From: JAOXRU01 sp965247735
Lineage (GTDB): Bacteria; Bacteroidota; Bacteroidia; Flavobacteriales; Flavobacteriaceae
Assembly (NCBI GenBank): GCA_965247735.1
Contig: CBDFHN010000002.1
Location: forward strand, 3,844,001 to 3,908,000
Direction of reading: 5' to 3'
Length of the DNA stretch: 64,000 nucleotides
The position numbers were made by a program, and so were the translations under genes. How positions within the stretch are numbered: position 1 is the first letter of the stretch; each line of letters opens with the position of its first letter. Shown in pieces: positions 55,349-63,559 of the stretch. Below the pieces are notes generated by a model. That model saw nothing but the letters and a program-made list of their open reading frames with translations. It was not told the origin of the DNA and made no database searches.

Positions 55349-56227
55349 TTGAAACCATTTTTATTAGAAAAAGCAGCACAGGAAAGCTCGTTTTTAGTTT
55401 CCAATCATAAGTATAGTCATTTTCTAGATAAATGGCATTATCACCCAGAGTTAGAGCTGTGTTTTATTCAAAAAAGCACGGGAATTCGATTTATAGGAGA
55501 TAATATTGAAAAATTTCAACCTAACGAGATTGTTTTGTTGGGAAAGAATATTCCACACAGATGGTTAAATGATCCAGCCTATTTTGAAGAGGGGAGTAAG
55601 TTGATTGCGGAAGCAACAGTAATTCATTTTAAAGAAGATTTCTTAGGAGAAGATTTTTTTTCCTTGCCAGAAATGGGGAATATTTCATTATTGCTAGAAA
55701 GAGCAAAAAGAGGAATTGTTTTTCTGGACGAAAAAATCACTAAAAAAACAAAAAAATTACTGTTAAATTTACGAGGACTCCATGGTATGGAAAAAATACA
55801 ATGTATGCTTCAAGTGCTTCATTTGCTTTCGGGTGTACAAAATTTTAAGTTGCTATCTAGTGATGGTTTTGCCGAATCGTTTCAGCAAAAAGGAAATAGG
55901 AAATTAGATAAAGTATATGCTTATATTCTTAAAAACTTTCAAGATGATGTTTCTCAAAAAGAAGCCGCAACAATAGCTAATATGAGTGCCTCAGCTTTTA
56001 GCAGGTTTTTTAAAAAGCATAATAATAAAACTTTTGTAACCTACCTATTACAAGTTAGAATTGGTTTTGCTTGCAAGTTGCTTATGGAGAATCAAAAGAG
56101 TGTTTCTGCTATATGTTATGAAAGTGGGTTTAGGAGTATGTCTAATTTCAATAAGCAATTTAAGCAGATAACTGGCATTAACCCAACCGACTATAGAAAG
56201 AAACATATGCTAAGTGTCGGGAGTTAA
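55349..56227 (+). CDS. AraC-family transcriptional regulator
   Basis: A 292-residue protein with an N-terminal cupin-like ligand domain (W-H-Y-H-P-E-L-E-L-C-F, then P-N-E-I-V-L-L-G-K-N-I-P-H-R-W) and a C-terminal pair of HTH motifs (V-S-Q-K-E-A-A-T-I-A-N-M-S-A-S-A-F-S-R-F-F-K and S-V-S-A-I-C-Y-E-S-G-F-R-S-M-S-N-F-N-K-Q-F-K, then G-I-N-P-T-D-Y-R). The reading frame has no ATG at the right place: an in-frame stop lies at 55331-55333, so TTG at 55349 is the best start, with GGAG closely upstream. No target gene is obvious nearby. The rimP promoter begins about 10 bp after its stop. Confidence 0.88.
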   Translation: MKPFLLEKAAQESSFLVSNHKYSHFLDKWHYHPELELCFIQKSTGIRFIGDNIEKFQPNEIVLLGKNIPHRWLNDPAYFEEGSKLIAEATVIHFKEDFLGEDFFSLPEMGNISLLLERAKRGIVFLDEKITKKTKKLLLNLRGLHGMEKIQCMLQVLHLLSGVQNFKLLSSDGFAESFQQKGNRKLDKVYAYILKNFQDDVSQKEAATIANMSASAFSRFFKKHNNKTFVTYLLQVRIGFACKLLMENQKSVSAICYESGFRSMSNFNKQFKQITGINPTDYRKKHMLSVGS

Positions 56228-56237
56228 AAAAAATATG

Positions 56238-56245
56238 TATATTTG
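56238..56245 (+). promoter_or_regulatory. Candidate -7 element of the rimP-nusA-infB operon
   Basis: TATATTTG, a TAnnTTTG match followed by GC-rich CAGCGCGG, 74 bp before the rimP ATG. The -33 element is not clear. It places the following hairpin inside the leader transcript. Confidence 0.5.
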
Positions 56246-56274
56246 CAGCGCGGAAAAGGGTAAACCTTATTTGT

Positions 56275-56299
56275 GAGGGGACTAAAGTCCCCTCTTTTT
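56275..56299 (+). terminator. Attenuator-like hairpin in the rimP leader
   Basis: GAGGGGACT and AGTCCCCTC form a compact GC-rich stem around a minimal loop, followed by TTTTT (56295-56299). It ends 12 nt before the rimP start. It has the form of an intrinsic terminator, but the operon's candidate promoter is upstream of it, so it should regulate the operon by attenuation. It may also terminate transcription from the AraC-type gene. Confidence 0.65.
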
Positions 56300-56311
56300 A
56301 TACAAATAATT

Positions 56312-56776
56312 ATGTTTAAAGAAAAAGTTACAGCACTTTTAAATGAAGTATTGGAAGAACGAAAAGATCTGTTTTTAATAGATTTTGAAATTGGTTCTGG
56401 TAATAAAATTAATGTTGTTCTTGATGGTGATAATGGTGTTAATCTTAAGGATTGCATGCTTGTAAGTAGAAATATTGAGCATAATCTAGATAGAGAAGAA
56501 GAGGATTTTTCGTTAGAAGTAGCCTCAGCAGGTGCTTCAACGCCATTGAAGATGTTAAGACAGTATAAAAAGAATATTGGAAGGAATCTTGCGGTTAAGA
56601 TGATAGATCTTAAGGAGTATGAAGGTGTTTTGTCAGAAGTTATTGATGATAAAATAGTGTTGAAATGGAAAGCAAGAGAACCAAAACCTGTTGGTAAGGG
56701 TAAAGTTACCGTTCAGAAAGTTCAAGAAATTGAAATTGCTGAAATAGGAGAAGCAAAAGTGATTATAAAATTTTAA
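56312..56776 (+). CDS. rimP: Ribosome maturation factor RimP
   Basis: I take the ATG at 56312 (MFKEKVTALLNEVL), giving 154 residues, the normal family size. An upstream in-frame ATG at 56273 would start within the hairpin region and is unlikely. The N-terminal domain has the RimP pattern (F-L-I-D-F-E-I, V-V-L-D-G-D-N-G-V, C-x-x-x-S-R-x-I-E, F-S-L-E-V-A-S-A-G), followed by a C-terminal SH3-like domain. RimP assists 30S subunit maturation. The gene is the first of the conserved rimP-nusA-infB order, 12 bp before nusA. Confidence 0.95.
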   Translation: MFKEKVTALLNEVLEERKDLFLIDFEIGSGNKINVVLDGDNGVNLKDCMLVSRNIEHNLDREEEDFSLEVASAGASTPLKMLRQYKKNIGRNLAVKMIDLKEYEGVLSEVIDDKIVLKWKAREPKPVGKGKVTVQKVQEIEIAEIGEAKVIIKF

Positions 56777-56788
56777 TTAAAGACGAAA

Positions 56789-58021
56789 ATGGAAAATCTT
56801 GCATTAATCGATTCTTTTTCTGAGTTTAAAGATGATAAATTCATAGATCGTGTTACGCTAATGTCGATTTTAGAGGATGTTTTTAGAAATGCATTGAAGA
56901 AGAAGTTTGGGTCAGACGATAATTTCGATATCATTATAAATCCTGATAAAGGAGATTTAGAGATATGGAGAAATAGAATTGTTGTTGGAGATGATGAAGT
57001 TGAAGATGATAATGAAGAGATTTCACTTACTGACGCAAGAAAAATTGAACCAGATTTTGAAATTGGAGAAGATGTTTCTGAAGAGGTAAAACTTATAGAT
57101 CTTGGTAGAAGATCTATTTTGGCATTAAGACAAAATCTTATTGCTAAAATTCATGAGCATGATAATACCAATATCTATAAGCAATTTAAAGACTTAATCG
57201 GAGAGATATATACAGCGGAAGTTCATCATATTAGAAACAGAGCTGTAATTTTATTGGATGATGAGGGTAATGAAATTGTATTGCCAAAAGAAAAGCAGAT
57301 ATCTTCGGACTTTTTTAGAAAAGGGGATAATGTAAAAGGTATTATCGAAAGTGTAGACCTAAAAGGAAATAAGCCTATGATTATTATGTCTAGGGTTGCT
57401 CCTGTTTTCTTAGAGCAATTATTCTTTCAGGAAATTCCTGAGGTTTATGATGGGCTTATTAGTATTAAAAAAGCAGTGCGTATTCCTGGGGAAAAGGCAA
57501 AAGTAGCGGTTGATTCTTATGATGATAGAATTGATCCTGTTGGAGCCTGTGTTGGAGTTAAAGGATCTAGAATACATAGTATTGTAAGGGAGCTTGGTAA
57601 TGAGAATATTGATGTTATCAATTATACCAATAACTTGCAATTGTTTATAACAAGAGCATTGAGTCCTGCTAAAGTTTCTTCTGTTGAGATTAACGAGGAG
57701 AAGAAAACGGCAAAAGTATATTTAAGACCAGAAGAAGTTTCAAAAGCTATTGGACGTGGAGGTCATAATATACGTTTGGCGGGTCAGATTACAGGATATG
57801 AAATTGATGTATTTAGAGAAGGTGTTGAAGAAGATGTTGAATTAACAGAATTCTCTGATGAAATTGATTCATGGATTATTGATGAGTTTAAGAAGATTGG
57901 TCTTGATACCGCACGTAGCGTATTAGAGATGGATGTTGATGATCTTATCAAAAGAACCGATTTGGAAGATGAAACCATATTGGAAGTGGTTAGGATCCTT
58001 AAAGAAGAATTTGAGGATTAA
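56789..58021 (+). CDS. nusA: Transcription termination/antitermination factor NusA
   Basis: A 410-residue protein with the N-terminal RNA-polymerase-binding domain (residues 1 to about 130), S1 domain (about 133-200: G-E-I-Y-T-A-E-V, I-I-E-S-V-D) and two KH domains (V-G-A-C-V-G-V-K-G-S-R-I near 252, A-I-G-R-G-G-H-N-I near 320). It lacks the long acidic repeats at the C-terminus of E. coli NusA, as is usual outside the gamma-proteobacteria, and ends in an acidic helix. NusA modulates RNA polymerase pausing and termination, including at hairpins like the one in this operon's leader. Confidence 0.97.
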   Translation: MENLALIDSFSEFKDDKFIDRVTLMSILEDVFRNALKKKFGSDDNFDIIINPDKGDLEIWRNRIVVGDDEVEDDNEEISLTDARKIEPDFEIGEDVSEEVKLIDLGRRSILALRQNLIAKIHEHDNTNIYKQFKDLIGEIYTAEVHHIRNRAVILLDDEGNEIVLPKEKQISSDFFRKGDNVKGIIESVDLKGNKPMIIMSRVAPVFLEQLFFQEIPEVYDGLISIKKAVRIPGEKAKVAVDSYDDRIDPVGACVGVKGSRIHSIVRELGNENIDVINYTNNLQLFITRALSPAKVSSVEINEEKKTAKVYLRPEEVSKAIGRGGHNIRLAGQITGYEIDVFREGVEEDVELTEFSDEIDSWIIDEFKKIGLDTARSVLEMDVDDLIKRTDLEDETILEVVRILKEEFED

Positions 58022-58079
58022 GCTAAACTGGATTTAAGAAACTGAATTTAAGTAGTAGAGTAAAAAGAATTAAATATTT

Positions 58080-61022
58080 ATGGCTGAAAGAGCAACAGTG
58101 AGGCTAAACAAAGTCTTGAGAGAACTTAATATTTCATTAGATAGGGCAGTAGATTTCTTATCTTCTAAGGGTCATGATATTGATGCTAGACCTACCGCTA
58201 AGATTAGTGGCGAAATATACCAAGTTCTTTTGGATGGTTTTCAAACTGATAAAAGTAAAAAAGTTGCTTCTAAGGAAGTGGGCGAAGAGAAGCGAAAAGA
58301 AAAGGAGGCAATTCGTGTTCAGTTAGAAGAAGAACAAGAAAAGCGCCGTATCGCAAGAGAGCGTAAAGAAGTTGTTAGGGCAAAAGCTGAGCTTTCTGGT
58401 CCTAAAACTGTTGGTAAAATTGATTTACCTGGTGTTAAGAAAGAAGCGCCTAAAAAAGAGGAGCTTAAAAAAGAAGAGGTTAAAGCGGATGTTGTAGAAG
58501 TTGTAGAAAAAGCAGCTGACGTAAAAGAAGTTGCAAAGCCAGTTTCTGAAAAGAAAGAGGAAAAACCTGTTGTTAAAAAACCAGTTGAGGTTATTGAGGC
58601 AAAAAGTAAAAAAGTTGGACCAAAAATAATTGCTAAAATTGACCTTGAAGGTAAAAAAGTGGTTAAGAAAGCTCCAGCAAAAAAAGAAGAATCAAAAGTA
58701 GTTCCTGTAAAAAAGGAGGTTGTAAAAGAGGTGGCTGATGTTAAGGCGGAAGCTACTGAAGAGGCTCCTGCTGAGCCTGAAAATACAATTGTAACTACAC
58801 AATATAAAAAGTTATCTGGACCTAAGGTTACTGGAGAGAAGATAGATTTATCTAAATTCAATAAGCCAAAGAAAAAGAAAGAAGATGCTAAGAGTAGCGC
58901 TGCTAACGATCGTAAGAAGAAAAGAAGACGTATTGTAAGTGATAAGCCAGGTGGTAATACCGGAAGCGGTGGAAACCGTACTGGTGGCGGTAATCGTCCA
59001 GGAGGAACTAGACCTGGTGGCGGAAATCGCCCAGGTGGTGGAGGCCGACCTGGAGGAGCTAGACCTGGTGCAAGAGGTAGAGCTGCAGCACAAAGAAATG
59101 CGCCAAAAGTTGAGCCTACAGAAGCAGAAGTACAAAAGCAAGTAAGAGAAACTTTAGAGAAGCTGCAAGGTAAAGGTAGTAAGTCTAAAGGGGCAAAATA
59201 TAGAAGAGATAAAAGGGATCAGCATAGGCAACAAACCGAGCAGGATATTGCAAAACAGCAAGAAGAAAGCAAGGTATTGAAGGTAACGGAGTTTGTTACT
59301 GCTGCCGAGATCGCTACAATGATGAATGTTGGTATAACTCAAATTATATCTGCATGTATGTCTCTAGGGTTAATGGTGACTCAGAATCAGCGTTTAGATG
59401 CTGAGACTATTTCTATCGTTGCTGAAGAGTTTGGTTATAAAGTAGAATTTGTAACTGCTGATATTGAAGAGGCAATTATAGAGGATGAGGACGATGAAGA
59501 AGATTTAGTACTTAGAGCGCCTATTGTAACGGTGATGGGACATGTTGATCATGGTAAAACATCGTTGCTAGATTATATTCGTAAAGAGAATGTAATTGCA
59601 GGTGAATCTGGTGGTATTACACAGCATATTGGTGCTTACGGAGTTGAGTTGGATGGTGGACAAAAAATAGCGTTTTTGGATACACCAGGTCACGAAGCTT
59701 TTACAGCCATGCGTGCTCGTGGTGCTCAAGTAACAGATATTGCTATTATTGTAATTGCGGCTGATGATGATGTAATGCCTCAGACAAAAGAAGCTATTAG
59801 TCACGCACAAGCAGCAGGAGTTCCTATTATTTTTGCGATAAACAAAGTTGATAGAGACGCAGCAAATCCAGATAGAATTAAAGAAAGACTTGCTTCAATG
59901 GATCTTCTTGTTGAAGATTGGGGAGGAAAAATACAATCGCATGATATTTCTGCAAAAACAGGATTAGGTGTTGAAGAGTTGATGGAGAAGGTGTTGTTAG
60001 AGGCCGAAATACTTGAGCTAAAAGCTAATCCGGAAAAGAAAGCTGTTGGTACAGTAGTTGAAGCCTTTTTAGATAAAGGTAGAGGTTATGTATCTACTAT
60101 TTTAGTTCAGGCGGGTACACTTCGTGTTGGAGATTATGTATTGGCAGGTAAGAGTAGTGGAAAGGTGAAAGCCATGCAGAATGAAAGAGGAAATAATGTT
60201 GAAGAAGCAGGACCGTCTACACCAGTATCTATTTTAGGGCTTGATGGTGCACCGCAAGCGGGAGATAAATTCAACGTCTTTGAAGATGAAAGAGAGGCTA
60301 AGCAGATTGCAGCAAAACGTACACAATTACAAAGAGAGCAGTCTGTAAGAACTCAGAAGCATATTACTTTAGATGAAATCGGAAGACGTATTGCTTTAGG
60401 TGACTTTAAAGAGCTTAATGTTATTCTTAAGGGTGATGTTGATGGATCAGTGGAAGCATTGACGGATTCGTTCCAGAAATTATCTACAGAAGAAATTCAA
60501 GTAAATATTATTCATAAAGCTGTTGGTCCAGTTACAGAGTCAGATGTGTTATTGGCTTCTGCATCAGATGCAATTATTATCGGATTTAATGTAAGACCAA
60601 TTGGTAATGCAAGAGTAGTTGCTGATAGAGAAGAGATTGATATCCGTACCTATTCTATTATTTACGATGCTATCAATGATCTTAAAGATGCTATGGAAGG
60701 GATGTTGTCTCCAGATATGGTTGAAGAGATTACAGGAACAGCTGAGATTAGAGAGACATTTAAGATTTCTAAAATCGGAACTATTGCTGGTTGTATGGTA
60801 ATGAATGGTAAGATCTTTAGAAATTCTAAAATCAGACTTATTAGAGAGAGTGTCGTAGTTTATACAGGACTTCTTGATTCTTTAAAACGTTTTAAAGATG
60901 ATGTTAAAGAAGTAGCTAAAGGATACGATTGTGGTATGCAGGTTAAAAATTATAACGATATCAGAGAAGGTGATGTTATAGAAGCTTACCAAGAAGTAGC
61001 AGTAAAAAAGAAATTGAAATAG
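58080..61022 (+). CDS. infB: Translation initiation factor IF-2
   Basis: A 980-residue protein. The long N-terminal region is low complexity: Lys/Glu/Ala/Val-rich to about residue 285, then a Gly/Arg/Pro-rich tract (about 290-345). A second N-terminal IF2 domain precedes the GTPase domain with G-H-V-D-H-G-K-T-S near 486, D-T-P-G-H-E near 535 and N-K-V-D near 590. Domains II, III and IV follow, ending in Y-Q-E-V-A-V-K-K-K-L-K. IF-2 places initiator tRNA on the 30S subunit; the window also carries that tRNA. It ends the rimP-nusA-infB operon. Confidence 0.98.
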   Translation: MAERATVRLNKVLRELNISLDRAVDFLSSKGHDIDARPTAKISGEIYQVLLDGFQTDKSKKVASKEVGEEKRKEKEAIRVQLEEEQEKRRIARERKEVVRAKAELSGPKTVGKIDLPGVKKEAPKKEELKKEEVKADVVEVVEKAADVKEVAKPVSEKKEEKPVVKKPVEVIEAKSKKVGPKIIAKIDLEGKKVVKKAPAKKEESKVVPVKKEVVKEVADVKAEATEEAPAEPENTIVTTQYKKLSGPKVTGEKIDLSKFNKPKKKKEDAKSSAANDRKKKRRRIVSDKPGGNTGSGGNRTGGGNRPGGTRPGGGNRPGGGGRPGGARPGARGRAAAQRNAPKVEPTEAEVQKQVRETLEKLQGKGSKSKGAKYRRDKRDQHRQQTEQDIAKQQEESKVLKVTEFVTAAEIATMMNVGITQIISACMSLGLMVTQNQRLDAETISIVAEEFGYKVEFVTADIEEAIIEDEDDEEDLVLRAPIVTVMGHVDHGKTSLLDYIRKENVIAGESGGITQHIGAYGVELDGGQKIAFLDTPGHEAFTAMRARGAQVTDIAIIVIAADDDVMPQTKEAISHAQAAGVPIIFAINKVDRDAANPDRIKERLASMDLLVEDWGGKIQSHDISAKTGLGVEELMEKVLLEAEILELKANPEKKAVGTVVEAFLDKGRGYVSTILVQAGTLRVGDYVLAGKSSGKVKAMQNERGNNVEEAGPSTPVSILGLDGAPQAGDKFNVFEDEREAKQIAAKRTQLQREQSVRTQKHITLDEIGRRIALGDFKELNVILKGDVDGSVEALTDSFQKLSTEEIQVNIIHKAVGPVTESDVLLASASDAIIIGFNVRPIGNARVVADREEIDIRTYSIIYDAINDLKDAMEGMLSPDMVEEITGTAEIRETFKISKIGTIAGCMVMNGKIFRNSKIRLIRESVVVYTGLLDSLKRFKDDVKEVAKGYDCGMQVKNYNDIREGDVIEAYQEVAVKKKLK

Positions 61023-61047
61023 AATCAATTTTAATGTTATATAGAAA

Positions 61048-61076
61048 AGAGTATTCGAAAGAATGCTCTTTTTTTT
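61048..61076 (+). terminator. Terminator of the rimP-nusA-infB operon
   Basis: AGAGTATTC-GAAA-GAATGCTCT followed by a run of seven T, 25 bp after the infB stop codon. The stem has one G-T pair and a GAAA tetraloop, the form of an efficient intrinsic terminator. Confidence 0.9.
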
Positions 61077-61607
61077 GTGCTAATTTTTTTGCGATTGATT
61101 TTGGATCAATTGAAAGGTTTCTTGTGTTTTTGTGCTGAATTTTTTAGTATAGAAGGAGTGGGTGGTCAGAAGTGGTTTTGAAGGTGATAAAGGGCGTTAA
61201 AACGTTCTTGAAGGTTTGTAGTAGAAGATTATGTATTGGTTGGGTAGAATTGTTTTAGTGCTTGATGATAAAGTGGTGCTAGTTTCAGTTTGATGGTTGT
61301 GTTTTGATCTCGCCTTTGGTTAAGAAAACTGTTTGGATTGTCGTGGTTTGCAAAAGAGTTTTTTGGAAATGTATTCAACTACATGTTTTTAGGTTCTGCG
61401 AATAGTTCTGCGCTAAATTCGTGGTTGTTCCAGGTTTTTCTTTAGATAGTGGTCAATCAGATTGTTTTTGATAGGAAGTAATACTAAAAATGGACTCTTA
61501 ACTTGTGCTAGATAATGACTTTGGATTTCGGGAATTTGAAGAATTAAGTGTTTTATTTCTAGGCTTATGTTTTTAAGTGCATGAATTTTCCTTTTTAGAT
61601 TTAAAGC
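61077..61607. other. Gene-free, strand-skewed intergenic stretch
   Basis: About 530 bp without a supportable gene. The plus strand is clearly rich in G and T and poor in C. The minus strand has an open stretch of about 65 codons ending at a TAG at 61415-61413 that reads like protein (for example E-I-K-H-L-I-L-Q-I-P) but has no ATG, GTG or TTG start in frame. It could be a gene remnant or a product of the skewed base composition. Confidence 0.5.
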
Positions 61608-61631
61608 AAAAAAAAACGACCTATCTGGTCG
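61608..61631 (-). terminator. Terminator overlapping the SPOR gene stop codon
   Basis: On the minus strand CGACC-AGATA-GGTCG is followed by nine T. The stop codon TAG (61623-61621) sits in the loop and first base of the 3' arm, so coding sequence and terminator overlap. Confidence 0.8.
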
Positions 61632-62010
61632 CTTTCTTTGGGCGAAGTAATATCGCGTTTGAATATTTTTTTCGAATTGAAATCAGATTCCGCTCGGCTT
61701 CAAGTTTGGTTTTAAATTTTCCGATCCTTACTTTGTAATGAGGAGAATCGAACTCTAATTTTGAAGGCCAATTTGGGAAATCAATTGAAGCATTATTTTT
61801 GATTCGTTCTGCTGTTTGGTGTCTTCCAAAAAAGATTTGAACCGTATAATGTCCTTCGTCGTTGTATGCGTTTTGGTATACAGTTACTAATTTGTCTATT
61901 TTTTTATCCTTAATAATGTTAATTTCTCCTTCTTGAGCTATATTTATAAACGGTATAAATAACAGGAGGCTGCTGCTTATTTTTAATATGTTTTTCTTTA
62001 AAATTCTCAT
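61621..62010 (-). CDS. SPOR-domain protein, small, secreted
   Basis: A 129-residue protein with an N-terminal signal peptide or anchor (basic start, hydrophobic residues about 12-25, A-Q near 26). A SPOR-like domain follows at about residues 54-125 (H-Y-T-V-Q-I-F-F-G, Y-K-V-R-I-G-K-F-K-T-K-L-E-A-E). SPOR domains bind denuded peptidoglycan, often at division sites. Only the domain and signal are present, so it is among the smallest SPOR proteins. It is divergent from the act operon and has its own candidate promoter. Confidence 0.85.
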   Translation of the reverse strand: MRILKKNILKISSSLLLFIPFINIAQEGEINIIKDKKIDKLVTVYQNAYNDEGHYTVQIFFGRHQTAERIKNNASIDFPNWPSKLEFDSPHYKVRIGKFKTKLEAERNLISIRKKYSNAILLRPKKATR

Positions 62011-62027
62011 AATGAATAGTGTTTGTG

Positions 62028-62035
62028 CAAAAGTA
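62028..62035 (-). promoter_or_regulatory. Candidate -7 element for the SPOR gene
   Basis: The minus strand reads TACTTTTG (TAnnTTTG match) 18 bp before the SPOR ATG. No obvious TTG at -33. Confidence 0.45.
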
Positions 62036-62132
62036 ATTCTTTCTTCTAAATAAAGAAACGATATTTTATTTAGAATAGTTATAAATTGATAATTAACACC
62101 ATCCTAACATTTCCAGAATAGAGTGTATGTTG

Positions 62133-62140
62133 TACTTTTG
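62133..62140 (+). promoter_or_regulatory. Candidate -7 element for the act operon
   Basis: TACTTTTG, a TAnnTTTG match, 88 bp before the ActA start, giving a leader of about 80 nt. The leader contains an 8-bp inverted repeat (ATGATTGT / ACAATCAT). The -33 element is unclear. Confidence 0.45.
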
Positions 62141-62228
62141 TTTGCGATTTAATACACGTATGATTGTCTTGTATAGATAAGATAGAAACAATCATGCCAG
62201 AAATTAGAGAGAAACATATATTTTTAAT

Positions 62229-63524
62229 ATGAAAAAGGTAATATACCGCAATCAAATTTCAAGAGTCTTAGGTATAAGTTTAGCACTTCTGCTATTAGTT
62301 ACAACGCAAGTTTTTGGTCAAGATCCTGCTGCTGCCCCTGTTGAAGGTGGTGGAGATCATGTCAACGGGAAAAAGATTTTTAATGCCAATTGTGCTGCAT
62401 GTCATCATTTGGATAAGAAAATGACAGGTCCGGCATTAAGAGATGTAGCTGATAAGTATGAGCGCGAATGGATGTATGCTTGGATTAAAAATAGTGCAGG
62501 ACTTATAAAGTCTGGTGATGAAACTGCAGTTGCTATTTTTGAAGAGAATAACAAAGTGCCTATGACGGCATTTCCATTGTTGTCAAACAAAGATATAGAT
62601 GATATCTTGGCGTATACTTCACATGTTGTTGTAGAAGAGCCTAGGGGTCCTGGTGAAGAGCAAGTTGTTGTTGAGTCTGGTTTTCCAAACGAAATTATTC
62701 TAGGGGCATTGGCTTTAGTTTTTGCATTATTAGTAATGATGTTGTTTATGGTAAACAAAACATTACGAAGAATTGCAGAGGCAAATGGTATAGCTGTCGC
62801 AGAGAAAGAAAAAAGACTTCCAATATGGAAGGCTTTTATTCAAAATCAATTCTTGGTATTGACTACTACTGTTCTGTTGATACTAACAGGGGCGTATTTC
62901 TTTTATGGGTATGCCATGCAGGTTGGAGTAGATCAAGGGTATCAGCCAGTACAGCCAATACATTATTCTCACAAGATACATGCTGGAGATAATGAGATAG
63001 ACTGTAAGTACTGTCACTCTTCTGCAAGAGTATCAAAAACTTCTGGGATTCCATCACTTAATGTATGTATGAACTGTCATAAGAGTATTTCAGAATATAC
63101 AGGTGAAGAAGATTTGGAAAATGGATACACAAAAGAATTTTATACCAAAGAAATCAAGAAATTATATGCTGCTGTAGGTTGGGATGAAACAACTCAAGGT
63201 TATACAGGAGAGACTAAGCCAGTAGAATGGGTGCGTGTACATAATTTACCTGATTTTGTGTACTTCAACCACTCTCAGCACGTAAGTGTAGCGGGAGTTG
63301 AATGTCAAACTTGTCATGGTCCTGTAGAGGAGATGGAAATTATGGAGCAACATTCGCCGTTAACAATGGGTTGGTGTATTACATGTCATAAAGAGACAGA
63401 TGTAAAAATGAAGGACAACGGTTATTATGAGAAAATTCATAAAGAATTGTCTAAGAAGTACGGTGTTGACAAACTTACTATAGCTCAATTAGGTGGGTTA
63501 GAATGTGGTAAGTGTCATTATTAA
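62229..63524 (+). CDS. actA: Alternative complex III hexaheme cytochrome (ActA with fused monoheme domain)
   Basis: A 431-residue protein. A signal/anchor (about residues 10-30) is followed by a class I cytochrome c domain with heme motif C-A-A-C-H (55-59), then two membrane helices (about 155-175 and 202-225). The C-terminal multiheme domain has five more CxxCH motifs: CKYCH (259), CMNCH (280), CQTCH (359), CITCH (383) and CGKCH (426). Pentaheme ActA and monoheme ActE are separate proteins in the best-studied complexes; here they appear joined. The complex oxidises menaquinol and passes electrons to cytochrome c or directly to an oxidase. The ActB-like gene follows after 35 bp. Confidence 0.9.
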   Translation: MKKVIYRNQISRVLGISLALLLLVTTQVFGQDPAAAPVEGGGDHVNGKKIFNANCAACHHLDKKMTGPALRDVADKYEREWMYAWIKNSAGLIKSGDETAVAIFEENNKVPMTAFPLLSNKDIDDILAYTSHVVVEEPRGPGEEQVVVESGFPNEIILGALALVFALLVMMLFMVNKTLRRIAEANGIAVAEKEKRLPIWKAFIQNQFLVLTTTVLLILTGAYFFYGYAMQVGVDQGYQPVQPIHYSHKIHAGDNEIDCKYCHSSARVSKTSGIPSLNVCMNCHKSISEYTGEEDLENGYTKEFYTKEIKKLYAAVGWDETTQGYTGETKPVEWVRVHNLPDFVYFNHSQHVSVAGVECQTCHGPVEEMEIMEQHSPLTMGWCITCHKETDVKMKDNGYYEKIHKELSKKYGVDKLTIAQLGGLECGKCHY

Positions 63525-63559
63525 TAGAATTACTAAAGCGATAATTACAAATATATAGT

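Noticed and set aside
56273..56311. Upstream start for RimP.
   Set aside because: That start lies in the leader hairpin and adds residues absent from the family; the ATG at 56312 gives the standard 154 residues.
58319..59141. Minus-strand open frames opposite the N-terminal half of infB.
   Set aside because: They reflect the Lys/Glu/Ala- and Gly/Arg-rich low-complexity coding of IF-2 read backwards; no start signal or domain.
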